From the NCBI GenBank assembly GCA_029931535.1, contig JAQPZY010001684.1, positions 5,487,501 to 5,551,500 of the forward strand: a stretch of DNA of 64,000 nt. The letters run 5' to 3'. Below are positions 12,765-23,257 of the stretch, piece by piece. Numbering within the stretch: position 1 is the first letter of the stretch; the number at the start of each line of letters is the position of its first letter. Made by a program: the position numbers and the translations under genes. Origin of the DNA: Margaritifera margaritifera (lineage: Eukaryota > Mollusca > Bivalvia > Unionida > Margaritiferidae). Under the pieces are notes generated by a model. That model had not been told where the DNA came from, ran no database searches, and was given only the letters and a program-made list of their open reading frames with translations.

Positions 12765-14080
12765 TCGGTCTTCAAGAACTTCCCAACCATTTTCATTGGC
12801 TTTCTGTTACACTTATCAATTTGTTGCACCTATAACACTTTGTGCTGCCTCAATATTTACTTATTCTAACTTATTCTTATATTCCCTAGTACAATTATAC
12901 GAAACAGTATCGGCATATTCCAATAGATGTGTCATGTTGTGAGTAAACATAAATGCTCAAGAAACATTAGATCAGTGGTAAATTTCAAATTACGTCGGAC
13001 ATTCATCTTCTTCCAAGCAATCTCAAGTATATATTTGATCTGATTAGTCCAGTTATCATTATTATAAAAAAACAATAAGCCTAGATAGTTATGTGAAGTT
13101 ACTTTACAAAGCTGAGTGTTATACATAAATAGTGGAAAATGTTGAGGTTTTAAACTTTTCTTTGAAATTATAACTGTTTCTGTCTTGATAGGATTTTTAC
13201 TTATAAACTAATTGTTCCATCAGATACTTATATTTTGAAGGTTACTATTAAGTCTAGCTGCAGCAGTATCAGGACTGACAATAATTATGTAGAAACTGAT
13301 ATCTTCTGAAAATACTGTCAGTATCGATTTCATTCACAATGTCACATATATATATATATATATACCAAAAAGAGTAAGACGCCCAGAATACTTCTTTGAG
13401 GAACCCCAATCCTGATGCGCTTCCAATCTGAGTGTTGTCCGTTAAGGGCTACGAGTTGCTTCCAATGAGAAGGATGCTCCTGAAATTAATATACAATCTG
13501 GACAGTTATATTTATACAATTTAAAAATAAACCATCAGTGCCACAATCGGTAAGTAGCCTTGCTTATGTCAAAGAAAATTACTCGACTTGCTATACCTTC
13601 GTCAAGTGCATGTCAGTAATTATCGTAACGACGTGTAAGTTGATCGACGGTAAAATCTCCATGTATGACTCCAGACTGAAGTTTGACTATCAATTTGGTA
13701 CTAATCAAGAAGTTAAAAATGTGTTTAAACATCTCTCATTCATCATTTTTCCTAAGGCACTTAGTAATAAAATTGGTCAATAATTTCGTATATCACTCTT
13801 GCTGCCTTTCTTGTGTACTGGTAAATTTCTGTCCATTTTCCAGTTTTTGTCAGGAAACTTACACATGTAAAGAGGTTTTTAAAAATAAATTTGGAGAACA
13901 GACGAGCCATTTCAAATGCTCCCTCCTTGAGTAGTATCGAACTGATTAAATCAGGGCCTGACGATTTACTAATATCTAAAAAAACATAAGCGCATCCTGC
14001 ACGTTTTCGGTTGAAATAATAACATGACTCAAAGTAGGGGCGTTGTCATCAAGAGTGAGTGGCTGGTAGAGCAACACCAT
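12765..14080 (-). pseudogene. LINE reverse transcriptase relic A
   Basis: This is a decayed non-LTR retrotransposon ORF2. Reading the - strand from 14,080 downward in shifting frames gives, in family order: STENVQDALMFF, then DISKSSGPDLISS (the start of the RT domain), a VHKKGSKSDIRNY segment, a VPQRSILGV segment (RT motif PQGSILGP), VSPDTAAARLNSNLQNIS, KVTSHNYLGLLF, and NIEAAQSVIGAT near the end (compare EAARIVTGAT). Several frameshifts and stops break it, and the YxDD region is not intact. An (AT)n tract at 13,346-13,364 sits inside it. Upstream endonuclease sequence was not recognised. It is dead; family assignment beyond CR1/Jockey-like is not possible by eye. Confidence 0.8.
13346..13364. 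repeat. (AT)n microsatellite
   Basis: A short AT tract within LINE relic A. Confidence 0.9.
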
Positions 14081-14269
14081 CATTGATAATTGTTAGACGA
14101 AATATCTATTTGAACTATGGCTCGTGAATGAGTCAGTTTAGAAGGAGATGACTAAAGTTATTGATGTGTAATATATGCAGTACAATAATCCGCTATGTGT
14201 ACATGGAATAGAGTTATGTCTGTAAGAGTCAAAAATGCAATTCAACCGCATAACAGCGTACATGCATTC

Positions 14270-14590
14270 GGAATTACCTCGGCTATTTCTGCAGGACAAA
14301 ATTATGCCTCGGATGTATGTCGGCGCAGTAATTTACAGAAAAATCATACATTTTGTTCGCCGGAAATTTCTCTGCAAAAAAGAAAGCCCAATCTATCAGG
14401 ACCAACTTTGCTATTTCTGCGCTTGGTCTGACTGTAGGATTGACTGAGATGTTACGAATGAAACAAATAGTTCTATCAGTGGTAACTTCACGGCCAATCC
14501 TTATTTCGTAAATAGCCAAAGTGGTCCAGATGGGAACTCTCCACATACATTCGAGGTATGATCCGTAGGACTGACCTCGAAGTTGCGAAT
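14270..14590 (+). mobile_element. Dispersed palindrome-centred repeat, copy A
   Basis: This segment of about 320 bp runs from GGAATTACCTCGGCTATTTC to GACCTCGAAGTTGCGAATG. It is homologous over its whole length to 19,366-19,690 in the opposite orientation. Its middle is a hairpin (GATGTTACGAATGA.. against ..GTAACTTCACGGCCAATCC). The motif CCTCGGCTATTTCT recurs inside the family in both orientations. No coding capacity was recognised. It is probably a MITE, but its exact ends and target duplication are not resolved. Confidence 0.65.
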
Positions 14591-14985
14591 GAGCATATAT
14601 GGTCACTCAACAAAATGGTCAAGGTTGAAGGTGTTGAAATGTATTTCATGAAATGCAATTAAGTTTGGAATTATAGTAATTAGGGAGTTGCCAGAATTTG
14701 TCACTTAGAAAACATCATATTATGCTTAATTCATCTAACTCAGAAATTTGTCACCCAAATTAATGCGAGGAAAAAATGTGGACATTTCAGACATGATAAT
14801 GGGGCAGATATGACAATGTTTAGAGTTGGGTATACAATTATGATTCGGACCAAGGAGTTACTTTGCGAAGATCTGCATGCAGATAATGGTTAGGTTAGTT
14901 TTTTTTATACAAATTTGCAGACAAACTAATTCGCTTTTTGCGTGTGACGGACTGGGATGTTAACTTGTTGAGACAGACAGATATA
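14591..14985. other. Unannotated interval
   Basis: Nothing recognisable was seen. Confidence 0.5.
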
Positions 14986-15194
14986 TACTATATATACTCG
15001 CGTATAAGTGGAGTTCAACTGCAATCAACATAGACCCTGATCTGCCGTCGCATAATGCGCCGGCAGATCGGTGTCTATGCTGTTTGTTCTACTGATTACT
15101 CTTTTTTTTTTTTTTTTAACAAACAAAAAACTGCATAGACCCAGATATGCCGATGCATTATATGGATTTGACTTATAAGTGAGTATATACGGTA
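14986..15194 (+). mobile_element. Double-palindrome MITE, copy 6
   Basis: The ends are TACTATATATACTCGCGTAT and TAAGTGAGTATATACGGTA. Palindrome A is well kept around GCCGTCGCATAATGCGCCGG. The spacer TTCTACTGATTACTC is followed by a T-run of about 17 bp that is unique to this copy. Palindrome B keeps only its left arm (TGCATAGACCCAGATATG); the right arm is largely deleted. Confidence 0.8.
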
Positions 15195-16424
15195 TCCATC
15201 TGGGGAAAAATAGTAATTAATAAATTGTACGTTTTGTACCTGTACGCTCTTCCCACGCCTTTTGTGGTATTTTATTACTCAACATCTTCATGCAAGAAAA
15301 GGGGAAAGGGATGGAGTGTCAAGTGAGATAAACAACCTAGAATGGGGCGTGAGGTGTGTTAGTCAAGGTTCCTAATCCATTCCCCAATCTTTGTAAATTA
15401 TACATTGGAGACAACACTAGATTACTTGTATTTGGAAGAGACTTTTTAAACTGCTGACTTTACAGTTTGTATGTGGTCTGATGATTGTTCCCGACAATAC
15501 ACAGCTTTGCAATGATACGAGATATCAGAAACCTTTATTTCACGTCGATTGTCTGGACAACAGAAAATATTAGCTATTTGCAAGCCATTTCACCGAAACG
15601 ATATAAAACGAGTTCGACGTATTAAAAGCGGACAGGCACACATTTTTACAATAAATAAATACATATCAGAGACTATAAAATGCCAACAGTAACAACAGCT
15701 TCAAAGACAAAGAACAATATACACAACATGCAGATGGACATTTTAAATAAATAGAACCAGTGTACATATATGATACAATGCGTATGACAGTTTTGTGTTG
15801 TTGTTGTTGTTCATCCTTCGAGTTCGAAGATGACCATGACGTCACTAACTGGTTTGGTTTCTGTGAGTAACTGATTGGCTGATCAGGTAAATGTGTGCTC
15901 TGAACTGTCTGTGGCACACTTGACAGGATATGCCTCTTTTGTCTGCTTGATCAATAGAGGATGTACTGCAGTTCTGAGATTTACGTTGCTCAGGCTTCTG
16001 CACTGCCTCTCCAGTTCTCCTCCCTTCAAAGTCTGAAACGTTGCATCATGGGTAAATTAGGGGAATTAATAAGTCAATGGAAATAACAACCGTTATCGAA
16101 CAGGCCTTTAGATGAGACTCCGCCAGATGGAGCGATCCTGTGTGAGATCTTCCCAAAACTCAGGGTAAATGTTGAAGTGTTTCAAAGATGGCAGTTTTGT
16201 AAGTAGAAATGCACCCACAAAGGCCATATTAATAATTACGATATCAATAAATAATAGTGCTAAAAATACAAAATTTAAAAAAATAAATAAGTAAAATAAA
16301 TACTAAAAGAAGCAGTAAGGAAGCAGGATTTCAGCCAAAAGAAACTCAGGAAAATTGGAGAAACGCAAAGCTAATTGACGTTGACCGCTAAATTAAACGA
16401 CACAAAGCATATTTACACTGAAGA
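15195..16424. other. Unannotated interval
   Basis: No gene was recognised. A short (TTG)n run occurs at 15,796-15,812. Confidence 0.45.
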
Positions 16425-17312
16425 CCTGATCAGGTTTGAATCAGACTATTGGATTCTTTGAAATCTGAGACTGATCTTAATTCGATCGGCAGGCTATTCC
16501 GGATTCTATCGGCCACGAATATAAAATATAGCTTTTCCAAACTTGTAGTCATTAACGTTGGTATTACGGCAACATGTTTGGTGTCTGAAATTATAGATGC
16601 ATTCTTTGAATGTGACCAGATTATTTAAGTAATTAGGTGGGGTTTTATTAAGTATATTTCATAGTTCGTTTGCCATGTACCTTAATCTACTAATATATAA
16701 GGTAGGAAGATTTTCTTTTATTAATAGAGAATTATATGACCTATTAATAAAACTTTAAAACAGTGTTAATGCCATATACTGTGATTTTTCCATTTTATTT
16801 TTTTTTCAGAAATGTGTTTGCTACAAAAATGTCAAATTAAGAAGACAATAATTAAATTTGGCCTAATAAAGCATTTGTAGATCATTAACATAATAGTAGT
16901 GAACAAGCAGCAGTTAAAGCGTTGTAAACCATTTAATTGTCTTGCTACATTCTGACAGATCTTACATATGTGGTTGTTAAAATTTAGTTGAGAGTTCGAG
17001 TATATACACTCAAGAAGTTCGCATGGTCCTCACATGGTATTTCGTGGTTTTCTATGGTGAAATTAGACATACTGCTAGTATATTTGCCAAGGAAAATGAA
17101 TATCTTGTTCCCATTTTGTGAAACAGATTTAAAATTATTTCGATCTTTATTGGTGTAAACGATAATGCTGTCAACAGCGTAATTATACAGTTTTATTGTT
17201 TGGTGAAGTAGAAAAGATCATTTATAAAGATATTAAATATGAGATGTTCCAATATTGAGCCTTGCAGCACCCCTGTGTAGATTTTGTCACAGTCACTAAG
17301 TGAAGATCCCAA
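16425..17312 (-). pseudogene. LINE reverse transcriptase relic B, C-terminal part
   Basis: The - strand, read in shifting frames, gives YTGVLQGSILEHLIFNIFIN (the RT motif GVPQGSILGPLLFNIFIND), then a NYAVDS-like remnant of the YADD motif, then ICQNVARQLNGLQR and finally SLPIELRSVSDF (the usual LINE C-terminal end). Stops and frameshifts are frequent, so it is inactive. The N-terminal half of the same RT domain lies at about 18,230-18,520, on the far side of a 29-bp minisatellite. Confidence 0.8.
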
Positions 17313-17369
17313 TTTAATACATTATTTTCTATTAGACAGATTCAGATTTCGATTCATTAAATACTCTTA

Positions 17370-18125
17370 AGCATTACATTCTTATTAAGTACAATACAAG
17401 CATTACATACTTATTGAGTACAATACAAGCATTACATACTTATTGAGTACAATACAAGCATTACATAGTTACTGAGTACAATACAAGCATTACATACTTA
17501 TTGAGTACAATACAAGCATTACATACTTATTGAGCACGATACAAGCATTACATACTTAGTGAGTACAATACAAGCATTACATACTTAGTGAGTACAATAC
17601 AAGCATTACATACGTATTGAGTACAATACAAACATTACATACTTATTGAGTATAATACAAGCATTACATACTTATTGAGTACAATACAAGCATTACATAC
17701 TTATTGAGTACAATACAAGCATTACATACTTAGTGAGTACAATACAAGCATTACATACTTAGTGAGTACAATACAAGCATTACATACTTATTGAGTACAA
17801 TACAAGCATTACATACTTATTGAGTACAATACAAGCATTACATACTTAGTGAGTACAATACAAGCATTACATACTTATTGAGTACAATATATACATTATA
17901 TACTTATTGAGTACAATACAAGTATTAGATACTTATTGAATACAATACAAGCATTACGTACTTATTGAGTACAATACATACATTATATACTTATTGAGTA
18001 CAATACATACATTACATACTTATTGAGTACAATACAAACATTACGTACTTATTGAGTACAATACATACATTACATATTTATTGAGTACAATACAAGGATT
18101 ACAAATTTATTGAGTACAATACAAA
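17370..18125. repeat. 29-bp minisatellite, about 25 copies
   Basis: The unit TACAATACAAGCATTACATA plus CTTATTGAG is repeated head to tail. Two variants (CTTATTGAG and CTTAGTGAG) are interspersed in blocks. Units near the right-hand end are more divergent (TATACATTATATACTTATTG). The array sits inside LINE relic B, between two conserved motifs of its RT domain. Confidence 0.95.
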
Positions 18126-18229
18126 ATTTCTTTTGAATATAGAAAACAAAATAAATTACTATTCAATAATGAAACAAAATTTCACATTAATTACTATTAA
18201 GACTTCTAGTTGAGGATGGGATCAGACAA

Positions 18230-18520
18230 CATAACTTGCTTTCTCGTTTGAAATACAATTTTTGTACAAGTAAAATTAATCAGATATACACATTTTATCA
18301 CAGAGGGCTGTTTTCAATATCTTGCAATCACAAGTAATTTCAATTAGTTTGCCGAGTTTTTGATTAATGTTATAAGCTTTCATTTTTTCAACGATGAAGC
18401 TGTGTCGAAGGCCTTGGACAGGTCCATTAGGATTGTCCCTAAGTTGGAGTCATTGTCCAGGGCGCCCCTCCAGTTCTCCACAAGTCTCTGTAATATGGTT
18501 TGACATCCAAATTCTTTAAT
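18230..18520 (-). pseudogene. LINE reverse transcriptase relic B, N-terminal part
   Basis: The - strand gives QTILQRLVENWRGALDNDSN followed by LGTILMDLSKAFD, the highly conserved RT palm motif [M/F]DxSKAFD. A TRKQVMLSD segment (compare NRKQxV) follows nearer the minisatellite. The next expected motif (GVPQGSILG) appears at about 17,290, beyond the tandem array. The two parts are therefore one element. Confidence 0.8.
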
Positions 18521-19194
18521 AAAAGCAGATACCATTTTTTTTTTACAAAAATTATGAAATATAGTATCAAAATGTATTTGGAGCTGATTACATAGAAGCT
18601 TTTAAAAATTTGGAAGAACATGGAAAAATACATAATTCTGTATTGTTAACCTTTCCAAAGGATCAGATTTGATGCATGTGTATTGCGCTTTGTATTCGGA
18701 ATGTGTTTATAAGTTTTCTTAAAAATCTAATTTAGCATAAATGTTTTTATGGAGAATTTTATATTTTACATTGTGTGATTTGTCATAACTCGCTTGTCTC
18801 CTACGATACATTGTATACTTTTTAAAGGTTCGAAATATCAAAACGGTCTAAAGCCCTCTATAAAATAGCTTCTTTGTTTTAATTCAAAACCAAAGAATTC
18901 GTGATTTGAATACATTTTATTCTCAGGCATGTGTCTGGTATCGATATTATCACTACAAGGATCCAAGTGTAACTTAGTTGGCACCATATTGTCACTAATG
19001 TGCTGAAGTGCCGTAAAAAGCTACAGCGTTTACACATACATATATGCATACTAAATTGTTGTTTTCGCTGGCTATTGAGGTCGTTAATTGCAGATTACCC
19101 CGGATGTGGCTAAGTGCCTGGATGATAATATCATTTTGTTGTATGATTCTTCTTAATTTTTTCATGGTAAAAATCAGTTCCTTTCCGGAACATT
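18521..19194. other. Unannotated interval
   Basis: Nothing recognisable was seen. Confidence 0.45.
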
Positions 19195-19300
19195 TCATTA
19201 TGAAAAGCACAGCCAAAAAAGGACCTTCTAATTTAATTATGAACTACTTAGCTGGGCGCTGACACGAAAAGCATTTTATCCTGGTCTGAACCCCAGAATT
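19195..19300 (+). repeat. Dispersed repeat, partner of 35,949-36,047
   Basis: Shared blocks in the same order are AAAAGCA.AGCCAAAA, ATATGAACTACTTAG or ATTATGAACTACTTAG, CTGGG or TTGGG, and GCATT.TATCCT. Only two copies were seen in the window and the family was not identified. Confidence 0.55.
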
Positions 19301-19365
19301 GAGGCCGTCAACCGTCGTCTGCTGTCATATTGGAGAGGGGTCATATCACAGACATTTAGAAGCTT

Positions 19366-19690
19366 TCGCAACTTCGAGGTCAATCATACGGATCATACCT
19401 TGAATGAATATCGATAGCTGCCTTTCGGACTACTTCGGCTATTTAGGAAACAAGGATTGAGCGAGATGTTACGAATGATAGAACTATTTCTTCATTCGTA
19501 ACCTCTTGATTAATCCTACGGTCAATCCAATCATAGAAATAGCCGAGGTCATCCGAACAGATTGTGTATTTTTTTTTTTCTTTTGGGACAAATTTCCGGC
19601 GAATAAAATGTTTAATTTTTCAATAAATTACTGCGTCGACTTACATTTGAGGCATAATTTGTCTCGCAGAAATAGCCTAGGTAGTTCCTA
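19366..19690 (-). mobile_element. Dispersed palindrome-centred repeat, copy B
   Basis: This is the inverted partner of 14,270-14,590. It starts TTCGCAACTTCGAGGTCAAT, contains the central hairpin GATGTTACGAATGA..TCATTCGTAACC, and ends GAAATAGCCTAGGTAGTTCC. The central palindrome is better preserved here than in copy A. Confidence 0.65.
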
Positions 19691-20295
19691 AGGATTTAGA
19701 AGTGGATGTATGATCTCTTAGATCCTCTTAGAGATGTAGATTTCTCACATTCCTACCCGTGTATGATCGTGCTTTCCACAGCAGAAGAGCAATTGGGACT
19801 ATCTCTTTCTTACGGCTGTCTGGAAACATGGAGTGTCGGGATAGTCAGTGTTTGCAGTTAAAAAGATATAACCTTGTTTGCGCTAAAATGGTGGAGATAA
19901 AGCACGCCAACCTAGATACACTTAGTTGCCTTTGAGGGCAATTTATCATGCCTTTGAGGGCAATTTATCATTCTTTATGCCGGAAAATCGGTATGCAGAT
20001 CATAAATCAAAATACCTGTACATACTTTGACCATGATTGGCACTAAATGATAAATCTTGAGAGTACCCACAAAACGGACCATTTTTTTCATGTATTTAGG
20101 AGAAGCTTTCTTGGAGCATGAATCAAATTTAATCCCAGACCTCCTGTCTCTTATCTGAGAATGGCTTAAAGTTCTTCATGACCGGGACCCTTAAGGCCAG
20201 CCAAGAAGCATGGTTAACCTGTCTGAAATTATTTAAAGTGAACCAAACGTATCAATTGACACCTGAAGAAAGAACATTTCATATGGTACACGAGT
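19691..20295. other. Unannotated interval
   Basis: Nothing was recognised except a 22-bp direct duplication (TGCCTTTGAGGGCAATTTAT) at about 19,929-19,972. Confidence 0.45.
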
Positions 20296-20490
20296 TGGTT
20301 GTTTTCTTGTTTCATGTTTAACGACACATAAGCATATGAAAGATTGTATCGTGCCAAGACGATTGGAGTAAAGTGACTTGGCCTAGGACACACCACGATC
20401 TTCAACTCGGCCTGTTTTGAGCAAAATTCGAACCAGCACCCTTCCGGTTGAGAGTCGGTAACGCTAACGACTGACCTACCGGCTCTGTTA
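20296..20490 (-). mobile_element. tRNA-derived SINE, second family
   Basis: The reverse complement starts with a tRNA-like head that has a box A-like TAGGTCAGTCG and a box B GGTTCGAATTT, following CAACCGGAAGGGTGC. The body contains the reverse of GCCAAGACGATTGGAGTAAA, a motif shared with the copies at 60,255 and 63,442 (compare GGCAAGGCATTTTACTCCAA). CpG dinucleotides are intact throughout, unlike those two copies. Confidence 0.7.
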
Positions 20491-21275
20491 AATAGTGTAG
20501 TAGAAAGAGGTATACCGTTTGTATCAAACTTTAATCCGTGCAGCAGTATATGTTTTTGAACATCTGCAGTTTGAACTTGACTTATCTTAAGTTTATTTCA
20601 AACATATATCTGGAACATAATCTATATAATAGTTTCGTGTTGGCAAATTTGGTATTTCAAACTTAGAATGTCGAGTTTGTAATGTTATGCGAAGTTTGAT
20701 TCATTTTTTATATGACAGTTCGAAGAAGGAAACCTAATGTTTTCTGACAATATACCATTTTCACATAGAAAAGAGGGTGTCATCTCCCCTTTTCCGTCAT
20801 GCTGGAGGACAACAGTTTATTTCTCACCAGAAATTCAGTGTAGTTTGAAAACTCCTGGCAAAAATATACCGGAACATTGTCTTCTTTCCCGTTTAATTTA
20901 TAATTTCAAATTTATTGATTAGTCAAACATATTTTGCGACACTGAGAATTTATATTAAAACAAAACATGTTTACAACTTTTACGAGACTTCATTAAAGTT
21001 ATGTAGGAACACATAACTTTTGTCTTCCTTCATAGCAAACAAGGGGTAAACAACTCTAACTGTATTACAAGTTTTTAAAGTGTGTATTCATATCATCTTT
21101 AAGTGAGGGTTTCGATGGAGTGCAAGACGATTTGAAGGACCGTGTAAAGCCATTAGAATGTACAAAATTTACAAATATGACACAAAAAGCTGCGCTGATA
21201 TGTATTATATTCAGATATTCTAATATTTTCGTTCCCGCTGAACGGTGCCTTTCTTAAATCAAGCAATGTGTTGTT
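20491..21275. other. Unannotated interval
   Basis: No gene or recognisable repeat was seen. Confidence 0.45.
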
Positions 21276-21282
21276 ACTTGAC

Positions 21283-21528
21283 CCAGGGTGGCCGAGTGGT
21301 CTAAGGCGCTCGCCTTTACAGATCTACGAAATCTCACCTCTGTCCTCGTGGGTTCGAGTCTCGGGCTCGGCTAAAATGGGTATGTGAGAAAGCTTGCCAG
21401 TAGTTTCACGTGGGTCGGTGGTTCTTCCCGGGGTTTTTTCTCGGGTTCTTCCTCCACCAAACGTACTGGCCGCAATGTATAGCCTATCATGTGCTGAAAA
21501 ATGGCGTTAAAACCATAACAACCAACCA
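21283..21528 (+). mobile_element. tRNA-Leu-derived SINE
   Basis: The head resembles tRNA-Leu: GGTGGCCGAGTGGTCTAAGG holds box A (TGGCCGAGTGG) and GTGGGTTCGAGTCTC holds box B. The two halves are separated as in a tRNA with a long variable arm. The body (AGAAAGCTTGCCAGTAGTTT, GTGGGTCGGTGGTTCTTCCC, GGTTCTTCCTCCACCAAA, ATGGCGTTAAAACCATAA) matches the SINE at 40,370-40,619 in reverse complement. It ends in (CCAA)n. A 7-bp flanking repeat, ACTTGAC (21,276-21,282 and 21,529-21,535), is a probable target duplication. It is not a functional tRNA gene because the acceptor stem does not close. Confidence 0.85.
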
Positions 21529-21922
21529 ACTTGACGACTTACATATGCGAGATTACATTCACTTTTATCCCTAAATATAGGTCCTTCAAGTCAAAAGAGA
21601 CCAATCCGATTCTTGGATCCTCTTCCTTGTTACAAATATTCATTTGAAACTGAACTCAAGAATCGGCACCAGAAAAAGCAAAAATTTCTAAAGGGAAGGT
21701 ACAGACTGAGTTTTTTAAATTTTGCTAGAATCCAGAAAATAAATGTGAATAATTAATTGAAAAAATTAATTATCTGGGCAAAAAAGTGATTTACCTCGAG
21801 ATGTATGGAATCACACATCAGCATGTTGTACTTGATACAAAGCTCAACGGTATCCAACTCACTTAAAAGTAAAATCTTCATGTCTTTATTATTTAAGGAT
21901 GTAGAAAAACAATCTGTTATCT
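21529..21922. other. Unannotated interval
   Basis: Nothing recognisable was seen. Confidence 0.45.
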
Positions 21923-22190
21923 AGAGTCGAGAAGAGACTGTGCTAGGTGACACATGATTAAGTTTTCTTGAGTCGAGAAAAGACTGGGCTAGGTGACTCG
22001 TGATTCAGTTTTCTAGAATCGTGAAGAGACTGGGCTAGGTGACACATGATTCAGTTTTCTAGAATCGTGAAGAGACTGGGCTAGGTGACACATGATTCGG
22101 TTTTCTGGAGTCGAGAAGAGACGGGGCTAGGTGACATATGATTCAGTTTTCTGGAGTCGATAAGAGACTGGACAAGGTGACACATGATTG
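21923..22190. repeat. 46-bp minisatellite, about 6 copies
   Basis: The unit AGAATCGTGAAGAGACTGGG plus CTAGGTGACACATGATTCAG plus TTTTCT starts at 21,923, 21,969, 22,015, 22,061, 22,107 and 22,153. The period is exactly 46 bp with only substitutions. Confidence 0.95.
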
Positions 22191-22711
22191 TACCTGTTTT
22201 ATGGATATTTTTCGACAATCAATACAGCTGCAAAATATCGAGCTTATCTACAAAACTTATGCAAAACTTTATATTTGCTAATTTATTCAAGACATGCTGT
22301 CATTTTTATGGTTATACCTCACAAATGACTTATTGTTATTCGTCCCGTAAAAGTTCAAACCCTTGTAAATCACAAATTGGCTCACCAAATAAATGTACGA
22401 TTAGGGTAATGTAAATCAGAACATTTTAGCGTCTTTGCATTTTTTTGGGAATCATTAATATTAGCATGTTAGTGACGTAAAATTGTAGCTAATTATTGAA
22501 TAACTAAAGAAAAATGTTTGATGGTTAGTTTTACCATATCTAATGAATAAAGTATGGTGGTTTTATTCCAACACGAGGTATTATCAAACTGCATGCAATA
22601 TGAATTGCTGCCAAAAATGAGAGATGTTAAATAAAATTACAGACAAAATGTCATTTCCATTTCCTTAAAGTCGTATCTACAAGTTCACATGTTTATATCC
22701 ATATTATAGAC

Positions 22712-22879
22712 CAGTGGTCCCCAACGCGACGTCCGCCAAGGTTTTTTGTGTGCCCGCGGAAGAGGTTATAATGAATAATAATAATTTTAAAAAATGGGTC
22801 AAGTTAATTGGTTGGTGCCCACCACTCTCTCATAAACTCACAAATGTGCTCGTAGGCACAAAAAGGTTGGGGACCCCTG
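22712..22879. mobile_element. hAT-type MITE with perfect 8-bp target duplication
   Basis: The ends CAGTGGTCCCCAACGC and GGTTGGGGACCCCTG are terminal inverted repeats of the common hAT CAGTGGT type. The flanks are TTATAGAC at 22,704-22,711 and TTATAGAC at 22,880-22,887, an exact 8-bp target duplication, which is diagnostic for hAT insertion. The 168-bp interior is non-coding; inner stretches such as GTGTGCCCGCGG and GGTGCCCACC extend the inverted repeat imperfectly. The open frame running through it is an artefact. Confidence 0.92.
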
Positions 22880-23130
22880 TTATAGACCTTTCCAGTATAA
22901 AGTTCTTCCATATTTACCTCCCCCAAACCAGTAAGTGTTGCTACAAACGTCCGCCATTAATGTACGGATTACGGGTACTGCATCTATATGTGCCTGACCC
23001 GAGAAACCCTGAATAAAAACACTTCCATAGTTAGGTATTACTATGAATCAACTTAATGGCAGAATGTCACGTGTTGCTTTGAATTACCAACTGATTACCT
23101 ACAGCACGCGTGGAGTGCGATGCCTTCAAT

Positions 23131-23257
23131 CAGGGCCGTCAGTTTGCGCTGGAAGAAACGGCGATCCGGGCGAGCGTCGCCTTGGGTGCCCCCCCCCCCC
23201 CCCAAGCTTGGCGCCCCGGGCGATCGCCCGTTTCGCCCGCCGCGTACGACGGCCCTG
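23131..23257. mobile_element. GC-rich hAT-type MITE with perfect 8-bp target duplication
   Basis: The ends CAGGGCCGTC and GACGGCCCTG are perfect terminal inverted repeats. CCTTCAAT flanks it on both sides (23,123-23,130 and 23,258-23,265). The 127-bp element is strikingly GC- and CpG-rich in an AT-rich setting, with a C-run of about 16 and GGGCGATCGCCCG. The inverted repeats continue inward imperfectly. The proline-rich open frames across it are by-products of its composition. Confidence 0.9.

Noticed and set aside
17370..18125. CRISPR-like array because of regular repeats
   Set aside because: Units are contiguous 29-bp tandem repeats without unique spacers, in a eukaryotic setting.
21283..21375. 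tRNA-Leu gene
   Set aside because: Boxes A and B are present but the acceptor stem does not close, and the sequence continues into a SINE body shared with 40,370-40,619.
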